The notes under the pieces are model-generated. The model ran no database searches, was not told the DNA's origin, and was given only the letters and a program-made list of their open reading frames with translations. From the NCBI GenBank assembly GCA_017397925.1, contig JAFQHO010000051.1:1-50158 (forward strand): a stretch of 50,158 nucleotides of DNA, read 5' to 3'. The position numbers and the translations under genes were made by a program. Positions within the stretch are counted from its first letter, which is position 1, and every line of letters begins with the position of its first letter. The stretch is from Ruminococcus sp. Lineage in GTDB: Bacteria; Bacillota; Clostridia; Oscillospirales; Ruminococcaceae. Below, in pieces: positions 18,551-25,942 of the stretch.

Positions 18551-20536
18551 CTACTCAGTAGTAGTTGTGGAATCTTCAACGGGAGGTTCTTCATCACCGT
18601 ATTTAGGCAGAGGTGGTGATTCTGTTTCGGGCTCGGGGAACGCTCCGATAGCTTCAAATGCAGTATAGGGATCTCCGCCTGAAAGACAAGTATATCTGCC
18701 CTCTGCAAAGTTGAAGATGTAGGTTCCTATTGTTGCTCTCTTGTTGTTGCTGAGGTTTGTGATAATAGCTGTAACATTTACATTTTTACCTGAACCGATA
18801 ATGTTCTGTGTGAGCTGGCGATATTCGGGACAGTAGAAAGTGGCTGACTCCTGAATCTCAGGAGTACCGTCTTCCTTTTGTACCATAAACGCAATTACGA
18901 AACGTCCGTTTGCCTCGGCAGGAAGGTCAAATGTTATCGGAACTTCACCATCGGACTTTTCGCCTGCCTCAATAGACTGCTCGATTACCTGTCCCTCAGG
19001 CTCGTAGGATACTTCAATTTCCTGATTACGTGCTGATTCCTCTGCTGACTGTCCGTTCAGTTTCTTTACATTATATGGAATAAAATTCAGCTCAGCACTA
19101 TCGCAGTTTTCATATTCAGCCAAGCCACTTTCAAATTTTTCCTTTGTGCAGGGTGCATTATTGTAATAATAAGTAACATCGTCAACAGTAGCGCCAAATT
19201 CAGTATAATAACTTTCGTAGAATGTAAAGAAAGGCTCATTACCAGAAAATTCAACATTTTCCCATGTGTTTATTTCAAGCCTTTGCTCTCCCAGATGACT
19301 TTCGGATAAATCATACAATCTGCGGTTATTCAAATCAAATTTATCTGTATCCCATACCTCATTAAAATGCACATATTTTGTTCCGTCAAAATAGTTTAAG
19401 CCTATACCTTTAGCGTAGGCTGCTGCCTGAACAAAATCATAATAAACAAGCAATTCTGATACTGAATCATTGTTAATATCAAGATAAGCGTATTTTATAT
19501 CCAAACATTCATAAAACTGCTCCTCATCTGGCATTCCATACCGATTATACAACTCCTGAATGTATTCCTCAATTCGCTGATTACGTGCTGTTTTCTCTGC
19601 TGACTCTCTCTTTACAGTATATGGCATAAAGTTCAGCTCTGCACCGACACAGTTTTCATATTCTGCCATTGCCTTATCGTATTCTTCCTTTGTGCAGGGT
19701 TCTTCATTGTGAGAATAATGAACATCATCAGAATCTATAGGACGATATTTATCTTGTGATGTAAAAAATACTGTATTATCAGAAATTTCAATGTTTTCCC
19801 ATGTGCTTATATCAAGAACGTTTTCATTCAGGTAGGTTTTTGACAATTCATACAACTTGCGATTATTCAGGTCAAATTTAAATGTTCCCCATACATCGTA
19901 AAAATGTACATAATTTGTTCCGTCAAAATAGTTTATGCTCATACCTTTAGCATCGGCTGCTGAATCAATAAAATCGTAACGAATAAGCAATTCTGATACT
20001 GAATCATTGTTGATATCAAGATAAGCATAGTCTATTTTTAAATTATTATAAAAATCCTCGTCGGAATACTGATCGCCAGTGCTATTATATAAATTCTGAA
20101 TATATTCCTCAATTCGCTGATTACGTGCTTTTTCTTCCTGCGTCTGATTTGCAGGTTCAGTACTGCTTACCGCAGGCATATCAGGCTCAACAGGCTTGTC
20201 AATATCCCCTCTGCCTAAGCTTTTGACAAGAAATACTGAACCTGCTGCAAGTCCCACCACAGCGGCAGTATTTACAACTCCTGTCATAATTCTTCTTATC
20301 TTGCTTCTGTTGTAAACTTCTACGTTTTCAACGATTTCCGCATTTTCGTCTGTCACTATATTTTCAATCCCCGCATTTTCACCCTTGATTGCGTCATTAA
20401 ATCTCTTTTTTGTCATTTCTAAAATCCTCTTTTTTGTCTTTTCGTCAAGCATATCCATATCCGTCCCAATTCTGTCAATTGTGTCAAGCCCTACATTGTC
20501 AAGTATATCAAAACCTATGGTCTTTTTCTCTTTCAT
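18551..20536 (-). CDS. ECF-sigma-linked single-pass membrane protein with duplicated exported domain
   Basis: The 661-residue protein has a cytoplasmic N-terminus (LDEKTKKRILEMTKKRFN), one membrane helix (about 84-106) and a large outside part. That part holds two tandem copies of a domain of about 180 residues, each starting ARNQRIEEYIQ (near 137 and 317) and containing DINNDSVSELL, an EF-hand-like acidic motif. A truncated third start (SAEESARNQ) precedes a different C-terminal region ending in Thr residues. It overlaps the sigma factor gene by one base. An anti-sigma or signal-receptor role is inferred from position and topology. No classical zinc anti-sigma motif is seen. The exported domain is not one I can name. 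Confidence 0.7.
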   Translation of the reverse strand: MKEKKTIGFDILDNVGLDTIDRIGTDMDMLDEKTKKRILEMTKKRFNDAIKGENAGIENIVTDENAEIVENVEVYNRSKIRRIMTGVVNTAAVVGLAAGSVFLVKSLGRGDIDKPVEPDMPAVSSTEPANQTQEEKARNQRIEEYIQNLYNSTGDQYSDEDFYNNLKIDYAYLDINNDSVSELLIRYDFIDSAADAKGMSINYFDGTNYVHFYDVWGTFKFDLNNRKLYELSKTYLNENVLDISTWENIEISDNTVFFTSQDKYRPIDSDDVHYSHNEEPCTKEEYDKAMAEYENCVGAELNFMPYTVKRESAEKTARNQRIEEYIQELYNRYGMPDEEQFYECLDIKYAYLDINNDSVSELLVYYDFVQAAAYAKGIGLNYFDGTKYVHFNEVWDTDKFDLNNRRLYDLSESHLGEQRLEINTWENVEFSGNEPFFTFYESYYTEFGATVDDVTYYYNNAPCTKEKFESGLAEYENCDSAELNFIPYNVKKLNGQSAEESARNQEIEVSYEPEGQVIEQSIEAGEKSDGEVPITFDLPAEANGRFVIAFMVQKEDGTPEIQESATFYCPEYRQLTQNIIGSGKNVNVTAIITNLSNNKRATIGTYIFNFAEGRYTCLSGGDPYTAFEAIGAFPEPETESPPLPKYGDEEPPVEDSTTTTE

Positions 20537-21111
20537 TAAAATCCCTCCTTTAAGGTTATACCTTCATTTGCAAGGAGCTTTTCAAGGCGGCTTAATGCCC
20601 TGCTGCACCGCACTCTCACTGCTCCCGAGGTCATTGAAAGCTTTTTCGCTATTTCCTTTGAGCTTCTGTTGAAGTAGAATTTCTGTAATACTATTGTGGA
20701 GTCGGGATCACCCAGGCTTTCTATGAGCCTTATCATTATATCCCTCAGCTCCTCTTTTTCCGCTTCTTCTTCAATTCTCTTGCTGTCGGCAATATCCGCA
20801 AAATAATCCTCCGATGAAACTGTTCTTCCGCTCTTTGCAATAAGGGAATGATACTTGTTTATCGCCTTTCTGCTTGCTATTGTGCCGATATAGCCCTTTA
20901 AATCTCCGTCTAATCCCTGGTTGTTATGATAATTGAGAAATACCGCAAGGAAAACATCACTGACGCATTCCTCAATATCCTCATTTGTAGCACAGCTTCT
21001 CAGCTTGTTGTATACTATTGTGTAAACATAGTTTATGTATTCCTCATAAAGCTTATTCTGCGCCAAAGATTCAGATTTTTCGCTCAATTCACGATATTCC
21101 TTGTCCGTCAT
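20536..21111 (-). CDS. ECF-type RNA polymerase sigma factor
   Basis: The 191-residue protein contains sigma region 2 (YVYTIVYNKLR, EDIEECVSDVFLAVF, GYIGTIASRKAINKYH) and region 4 (VLQKFYFNRSSKEIAKKLSMTSGAVRVRCSRALSRLEKLL, read as FYFNRSSKEIAKKL and TSGAVRVRCSRALSRL). It lacks region 3, as expected of ECF factors. The ATG at 21111 has AAAGGGG at a proper distance; an in-frame TTG nine codons earlier has no such site. It is coupled by a one-base overlap to the membrane protein gene. The promoter seen upstream is of sigma-A type, so no autoregulated ECF promoter is evident. Confidence 0.9.
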   Translation of the reverse strand: MTDKEYRELSEKSESLAQNKLYEEYINYVYTIVYNKLRSCATNEDIEECVSDVFLAVFLNYHNNQGLDGDLKGYIGTIASRKAINKYHSLIAKSGRTVSSEDYFADIADSKRIEEEAEKEELRDIMIRLIESLGDPDSTIVLQKFYFNRSSKEIAKKLSMTSGAVRVRCSRALSRLEKLLANEGITLKEGF

Positions 21112-21245
21112 ATTCCCACCCCTTTCCACGCTGTCCAAAAGCGTTTGTTTGTATTGAATGCATTCTGTAATATATACTCCGATGATATTTCCGAAGTGTT
21201 ACACTATTTCAAAAAAATTTTCAAAAATATTTTTTCTTCCCCAAA

Positions 21246-21274
21246 ATTATATCATAAAACAATTTAATCGTCAA
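21246..21274 (-). promoter_or_regulatory. Sigma-A type promoter for the ECF sigma gene
   Basis: On the minus strand TTGACG (complement of 21269-21274) and TATAAT (complement of 21246-21251) are 17 bases apart. The leader is about 130 bases. Confidence 0.75.
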
Positions 21275-21348
21275 GCACAACAGCAATTTACATAATTTCT
21301 CACTGATATTGGCGGTATTATTTAATGGCTATTTACTTTCGCGGAATA

Positions 21349-21377
21349 TTGACCTTGACCTTGAAATATGATATAAT
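21349..21377 (+). promoter_or_regulatory. Sigma-A type promoter for glnN
   Basis: TTGACC (21349-21354) and TATAAT (21372-21377) are separated by 17 bases. Downstream in the leader are a 12-bp perfect palindrome TAGGAATTCCTA (21395-21406) and a GTAACA/TGTTAC inverted repeat (21410-21429). These are candidate regulator sites near the transcription start. Confidence 0.78.
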
Positions 21378-21454
21378 ATAACTTGGAATTATGTTAGGAA
21401 TTCCTATGAGTAACAGATGTTCATGTTACACTTTATATATAAGGAGCAGATTTT

Positions 21455-23545
21455 ATGGTAAATATCCCTGAGATTTTCGGCTGCAACGTTTTCAATGAAA
21501 CAATGATGAAAGCAAAGCTTCCGAAAAATGTCTATAAAAATCTCAGACATACAATGGAAAAAGGCGAATCCCTGGACAATGAAACAGCCGACGTTGTAGC
21601 AAACGCTATCAAAGACTGGGCTTTATCCCTGGGAGCAACCCACTATACCCACTGGTTCCAGCCTATGACAGGCTCAACAGCTGAAAAGCACGATTCCTTC
21701 CTCAGCGTAGGTCCAAATGGTACTGCACTTATGGAATTTTCGGGCAAGGCTCTTATAAAAGGTGAGCCTGATGCTTCCTCATTCCCCTCAGGCGGACTCA
21801 GACAAACAAGCTCCGCAAGAGGATATACAGCCTGGGACCCTACTTCATACTGCTTCGTTAAAGAGGGCAGCCTCTATATCCCTACTGTTTTCGTATCATA
21901 CACAGGCGAAACCCTTGATAAGAAAACTCCCCTGCTCCGTTCAATGGATGCACTCAGCAAATCCGCTGTACGCTTCCTTAAATTATTCGGAAATGAAAAC
22001 GTCAGCCGAGTAACATCAACAGTCGGCGCAGAACAGGAATACTTCCTTATAGATAAGGAAAAATACGACCAGCGTAAGGACCTTGTTCTTACAGGCAGGA
22101 CCCTTTTCGGAGCAAAGCCTCCAAAGCGCCAGGAGCTCGACGACCAGTACTTCGCTAACCTCAAACCAAGAATTGCCGCATATATGGCAGAGCTTGACGA
22201 GGAACTGTGGAAACTGGGCGTATACTCCCACACAAAGCATAACGAAGCCGCTCCCGCACAGCACGAAATGGCGCCTATATTCACTACATCAAACCTCGGT
22301 GCAGACCAGAACGAGCTTGCTATGGAGGTTATGGAGAAAATCGCATTAAAGCACAATCTTGTATGCCTTCTCCACGAAAAGCCATTCGAGGGCGTAAACG
22401 GCTCAGGTAAGCATAACAACTGGTCAATGCGTACAAACGACGGGCAAAATCTTCTTGACCCCGGCGATACTCCTATGGAGAACCTCCAGTTCCTTACAAT
22501 ACTCTGTGCTTTGATTAAGGGTGTAGATGAATATGCCGACCTTATGCGACTTTCCGCTGCGTCAGCAGGCAACGACCACCGTCTTGGCGCTGATGAAGCT
22601 CCACCTGCAATTATATCCATGTTCCTGGGCGAGGAGCTTGACGCTGTTCTTCATGCTATCGAAGAAGACGGCGTATACAAGACAAAGGCAAAATCCTTTG
22701 AAATCGGCGTAAACGCACTTCCCTCATTCCCAAAGGATTCCACCGACAGAAACAGAACATCACCATTTGCATTTACAGGTAATCGTTTCGAGTTCCGTAT
22801 GGTTGGTTCTTCCGATAATATCGGCTGTCCCAATGCTCTGCTGAATACTATTGTAGCTGAGGAACTTTGCTGGTTTGCGGATAAACTGGAACCGGTAAAG
22901 GACAGCGAAAAATTCGAAGAAGAAGTTAAAAAGGTACTCAAAGAAGTCCTCAAAAAGCACCGCCGCATTATCTTCAACGGCGACGGCTATTCAAAGGAAT
23001 GGGTGCTTGAAGCGGAGCGCAGAGGTTTGCCGAATTACCCCTCTGTTGTTGATTGTATGCCGCATTATACCGATGAAAAGAACCTGAAAATTCTCAGAAA
23101 GCACGGTATATTCAACAGAAACGAGGTAACAGCCCGTACTGAAATCCACCTTGAAAAGTATTCCAAGACACGCCGTATTGAAGCACGAACAATGGTAGAA
23201 ATGGCAAGAAAACAGCTTCTCCCCGCAGGACTTGACTATCTTGACAAGCTTTGCCGTTCTATCAAGACAAAGAATGAAATCGGCATAACTTCAAATACAG
23301 AAAAGAAGATTGCAGAAAAGCTCAGTCAGCTTACTGACGGACTTTACGATTCAATCAACCGCCTTGAAAAGCTTATTGCCGAGGCTTGCGCAATCAAGGA
23401 AGTACAGAAGCAGGCTGAATTCTACCACGATTATGTATTTGCTGAAATGAACATTATGCGCGAAATCGCTGATGAAATGGAAGTAAATATGCCTCTCACC
23501 TGCTGGCCTATTCCCACTTATTCCGAGATTATCTACAACGTATAA
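21455..23545 (+). CDS. glnN: Glutamine synthetase type III
   Basis: It makes glutamine from glutamate, ammonia and ATP. The 696-residue length is typical of the GSIII family (about 700-730) and far above GSI (about 450). GSIII motifs are present: VGAEQEYFLIDKEKY, the NEAAPAQHEMAPIF metal/substrate motif, GVNGSGKHNNWSMRTNDG, and RNRTSPFAFTGNRFEFRMVG. An AAGGAG site precedes the ATG at 9 bases. It is monocistronic, with its own strong promoter and terminator. Control in response to nitrogen is likely but the regulator is not visible. Confidence 0.96.
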   Translation: MVNIPEIFGCNVFNETMMKAKLPKNVYKNLRHTMEKGESLDNETADVVANAIKDWALSLGATHYTHWFQPMTGSTAEKHDSFLSVGPNGTALMEFSGKALIKGEPDASSFPSGGLRQTSSARGYTAWDPTSYCFVKEGSLYIPTVFVSYTGETLDKKTPLLRSMDALSKSAVRFLKLFGNENVSRVTSTVGAEQEYFLIDKEKYDQRKDLVLTGRTLFGAKPPKRQELDDQYFANLKPRIAAYMAELDEELWKLGVYSHTKHNEAAPAQHEMAPIFTTSNLGADQNELAMEVMEKIALKHNLVCLLHEKPFEGVNGSGKHNNWSMRTNDGQNLLDPGDTPMENLQFLTILCALIKGVDEYADLMRLSAASAGNDHRLGADEAPPAIISMFLGEELDAVLHAIEEDGVYKTKAKSFEIGVNALPSFPKDSTDRNRTSPFAFTGNRFEFRMVGSSDNIGCPNALLNTIVAEELCWFADKLEPVKDSEKFEEEVKKVLKEVLKKHRRIIFNGDGYSKEWVLEAERRGLPNYPSVVDCMPHYTDEKNLKILRKHGIFNRNEVTARTEIHLEKYSKTRRIEARTMVEMARKQLLPAGLDYLDKLCRSIKTKNEIGITSNTEKKIAEKLSQLTDGLYDSINRLEKLIAEACAIKEVQKQAEFYHDYVFAEMNIMREIADEMEVNMPLTCWPIPTYSEIIYNV

Positions 23546-23551
23546 AACGAG

Positions 23552-23577
23552 AAATCCCCCGAAATTTCGGGGGATTT
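23552..23577. terminator. Bidirectional terminator between glnN and the RAYT gene
   Basis: AAATCCCCCGAAA and TTTCGGGGGATTT form a perfect 26-base palindrome. It begins 6 bases after the glnN stop and touches the stop codon of the convergent RAYT gene. Confidence 0.85.
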
Positions 23578-24059
23578 TAATATTTTTCCTTATTATGAAA
23601 TTTACAACACCATCGCACAGGGTTTTCATAGATATATTTTATATGTTCCTCATAATCCAAGCGATTACGTATTATATGGTCAAAAAATGACTTTTGCCAG
23701 ATTGAATAACCTATTTTCTTTGTAATATATCCTTTCATTTGCTGAACGACACGATTAGATGTAGGGGCGAGCAGTGCTCGCCCAAAATCATCGCCACATA
23801 TTGACAATAAAAAATGAATATGATCTGGCATAATAACGTAATGCTTTATTTCAATAGCTGGGTAAACCTGATGTATGTTTTTTATCGCTTCTTCTACTAT
23901 TTTACCTATTTCAGACAAGATTATATCTTGTGGGCGAGCAATGCTCGCCCCTACATTTTCCCAAAAATAATTCTTTTTATCTTTAGCACATATCGTTATA
24001 AAATATGTTCCTGGACTGCCATAATCATAATCTTTTAACCGATTAGGCTTTCTTTCCAT
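23577..24059 (-). CDS. REP-associated tyrosine transposase (RAYT, Y1/HUH family) carrying two REP-like palindromes in frame
   Basis: The 160-residue protein is a Y1_Tnp/TnpA_REP relative: GTYFITICAKDKKNYFW, the HUH metal motif in MPDHIHFLL (H80, H82), VVQQMKGYITKKIG, SIWQKSFFDHIIR and HIKYIYENPVRW, whose Tyr residues include the likely nucleophile. RAYTs are single-copy transposases that act on cognate REP palindromes. Here 24-bp palindromes at 23932-23955 and 23760-23783 lie within the gene in opposite orientations. They encode NVGASIARP (residues 35-43) and GRALLAPT (93-100). Both are 8 codons long, free of stops, and fall in the variable loops either side of the HUH core. The gene starts 12 bases after the pyrB stop with no clear ribosome binding site. 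Length and conserved motifs look intact. Confidence 0.88.
   Translation of the reverse strand: MERKPNRLKDYDYGSPGTYFITICAKDKKNYFWENVGASIARPQDIILSEIGKIVEEAIKNIHQVYPAIEIKHYVIMPDHIHFLLSICGDDFGRALLAPTSNRVVQQMKGYITKKIGYSIWQKSFFDHIIRNRLDYEEHIKYIYENPVRWCCKFHNKEKY
23760..23783. repeat. REP-like palindrome inside the RAYT gene (copy B)
   Basis: TGTAGGGGCGAGC and GTGCTCGCCC on the plus strand. It encodes GRALLAPT on the minus strand. It is the inverse orientation of copy A, and its central base differs (CAGTG versus CAATG). Confidence 0.92.
23932..23955. repeat. REP-like palindrome inside the RAYT gene (copy A)
   Basis: The 24 bases are identical to the intergenic unit at 412-435. On the minus strand they encode VGASIARP together with one base of the next codon. 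Confidence 0.92.
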
Positions 24060-24071
24060 ATCTGTTACTTA

Positions 24072-25154
24072 TTATATCAACTTTCTCTCATCGCAATACT
24101 CACATTCAAGGAGTGTTTCATCACCGCTGAAACGGAAACTCTTAGGGAGATATTCCTCGTGATTTGTAATGCATTTAGGATTATCACAGCATACACCGCT
24201 GTATATCTTACCCTTTAAAGTCTCAGAGCCGCCCTGCTCGCCGAGAATAGTGAGGATAAGCGCCATACGTGCATATACGCCATATTTCGCCTGTGTGAAA
24301 TACATCGCACGGCTATCCTCGTCTACCTCAACAGTGATTTCATCAACACGAGGGAGAGGATGAAGCACAATCATATCCTTTTTGGCAAGAAGCATCTTTT
24401 TTCTGTCGAGTACATATGTATTCTTCTGTGCAAGATATTCTTCAACGCTTGCAAAACGCTCCTGCTGAATACGTGTCATATAGAGCACATCAAGGCTGCC
24501 GATAACCTCGTCAAGAGCGTCAACCTCCTCAAATGTACTGCCGTTAGCTGTGATAATATCCTTGATATAAGCAGGCATTCTCAGCTCAGGAGTGGATATG
24601 AAGATGAATTTATTACCCTCAAACATACTCAGCGCCTTGCAGAGGGAGTGTACCGTTCTGCCGTTGATAAGGTCGCCGCAAAGTCCGATTGTAAGTCCGC
24701 TTAATGTATTCTTTTCAATTTTAAGTGTAAGCAGGTCAGTAAGAGTCTGCGTAGGGTGGAGATGTCCGCCGTCGCCTGCATTGATTACAGGACAGTCAGC
24801 GCTTATTGAAGCCGCCTTTGCCGCACCTGCCACAGGATGACGCATTACAAGAATATCCGCATAGCTGCTGACAATCTTTGTGGTGTCCTTTATTGTTTCC
24901 CCCTTGGATACAGAAGAATTTGCAGGGTTGTCGAAGCCGATAATACGTCCGCCAAGACGAAGCATAGCCGTCTGGAATGACATCTGCGTTCTTGTGGACG
25001 GCTCATAGAAAAGAGTTGCCATAATCTTTCCGTCGCATTCGTGAGCGTAATTCTGGGGATTTTCCTTGATTTTCACACCAAGGTCAATAAGCTTTGTCCA
25101 CCAGCTTACAGGGTAATCACTTAAATCAATAAGGTGCTGATATTCTGACTGCAT
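24072..25154 (-). CDS. pyrB: Aspartate carbamoyltransferase with C-terminal PyrI-like zinc ribbon
   Basis: The enzyme joins carbamoyl phosphate and aspartate in pyrimidine synthesis. Residues 1 to about 308 are a complete PyrB: FYEPSTRTQMSFQTAM (phosphate loop), SVSKGETIKDT, MRHPVAG, GDGGHLHPTQTLTDLLT, YMTRIQQERF and LHPLPRVDEI. After a short linker, residues about 320-360 carry CDNPKCITNHE and CEYCDE, a C-x4-C...C-x2-C pattern that matches the zinc domain of the PyrI regulatory chain. The PyrI nucleotide-binding domain is missing and no separate pyrI lies nearby. AACCTCC on the plus strand marks a good Shine-Dalgarno. It follows the HD hydrolase gene by 93 bases. Confidence 0.94.
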   Translation of the reverse strand: MQSEYQHLIDLSDYPVSWWTKLIDLGVKIKENPQNYAHECDGKIMATLFYEPSTRTQMSFQTAMLRLGGRIIGFDNPANSSVSKGETIKDTTKIVSSYADILVMRHPVAGAAKAASISADCPVINAGDGGHLHPTQTLTDLLTLKIEKNTLSGLTIGLCGDLINGRTVHSLCKALSMFEGNKFIFISTPELRMPAYIKDIITANGSTFEEVDALDEVIGSLDVLYMTRIQQERFASVEEYLAQKNTYVLDRKKMLLAKKDMIVLHPLPRVDEITVEVDEDSRAMYFTQAKYGVYARMALILTILGEQGGSETLKGKIYSGVCCDNPKCITNHEEYLPKSFRFSGDETLLECEYCDERKLI

Positions 25155-25247
25155 AATTTTAACCTCCGTTTATGTATGGGATTCCCCGAAAACCGCAACA
25201 CCAGCGAAATCAGCCTGTGAGGAAGATTTTCAGAGTTTCCCTATGTA

Positions 25248-25916
25248 TTACAGAATTTTACTTCCGTTTATTATCAATTCAAATTTCAGGCCAAGGAATT
25301 CCGAAGCCCTTTTGCAAAGAATCATACGATTCATAAAAATCTCGAAATACTCCATTACAGAAGATATTTTCGTATCAATCTGCAATTCCAGTATAAGGGA
25401 TTTTTTATCCTCGCTGAAGCTTACCCTTGACATTTCAACAGCATAGTTTACACGGTCGTGGATATCAAAGGTTGTCAGGTCGGTGTTACGCACACGGCTG
25501 CGGCGCACATCGGCTTTATCGGCAATAATCATAGCCGCAGAAATAGCGTCAAGAGGCTGTGCAGTTCCCTCGTCGTGATTGCCGATAGCCGCAATAACAG
25601 AGCATATCTCACCTGCTGGCATACTCATATTGTCCAACAGGCGGAATGCCATAACCGCGCCGCTTTGTGCGTGGTCTATTCTATTTATTATATTGCCGAT
25701 ATCGTGCATAATCGAAGCTATTTTCGCCAGTTCAATTGTTCTCTCATCATAGCCGAGAGTTTCCAGTATCATCTCCGCCGTTGCCGCTACACGCTCAACG
25801 TGAGGAAATGAATGCTCCGTATATCCCATAGCTTCGAGGGTTTTGTCCGCACGCTGAATATACTCCATAATATCGGGATTTTGCTTGATATACTTATAAG
25901 TTACAAGGCTTGCCAT
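25248..25916 (-). CDS. HD-domain phosphohydrolase
   Basis: The 222-residue protein has an HD-domain metal site: HSFPHVERVAATAE, IASIMHDIGN and a later AAIGNHDEG with IADKADVRR. HD enzymes hydrolyse nucleotides, cyclic nucleotides or other phosphate esters; the substrate here is unknown. It starts 26 bases after asnB and precedes pyrB on the same strand, so it probably belongs to that operon. A role in nucleotide balance is a guess from this context. GGAGGGC upstream of the ATG supports the start. Confidence 0.82.
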   Translation of the reverse strand: MASLVTYKYIKQNPDIMEYIQRADKTLEAMGYTEHSFPHVERVAATAEMILETLGYDERTIELAKIASIMHDIGNIINRIDHAQSGAVMAFRLLDNMSMPAGEICSVIAAIGNHDEGTAQPLDAISAAMIIADKADVRRSRVRNTDLTTFDIHDRVNYAVEMSRVSFSEDKKSLILELQIDTKISSVMEYFEIFMNRMILCKRASEFLGLKFELIINGSKIL

Positions 25917-25942
25917 AGCTGCCCTCCTTCAGGGGATTCCCC

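Noticed and set aside
18551-20536. The repeated segment as a CRISPR-like or short tandem repeat array
   Set aside because: The repeats are about 540 bases long, coding and only two full copies.
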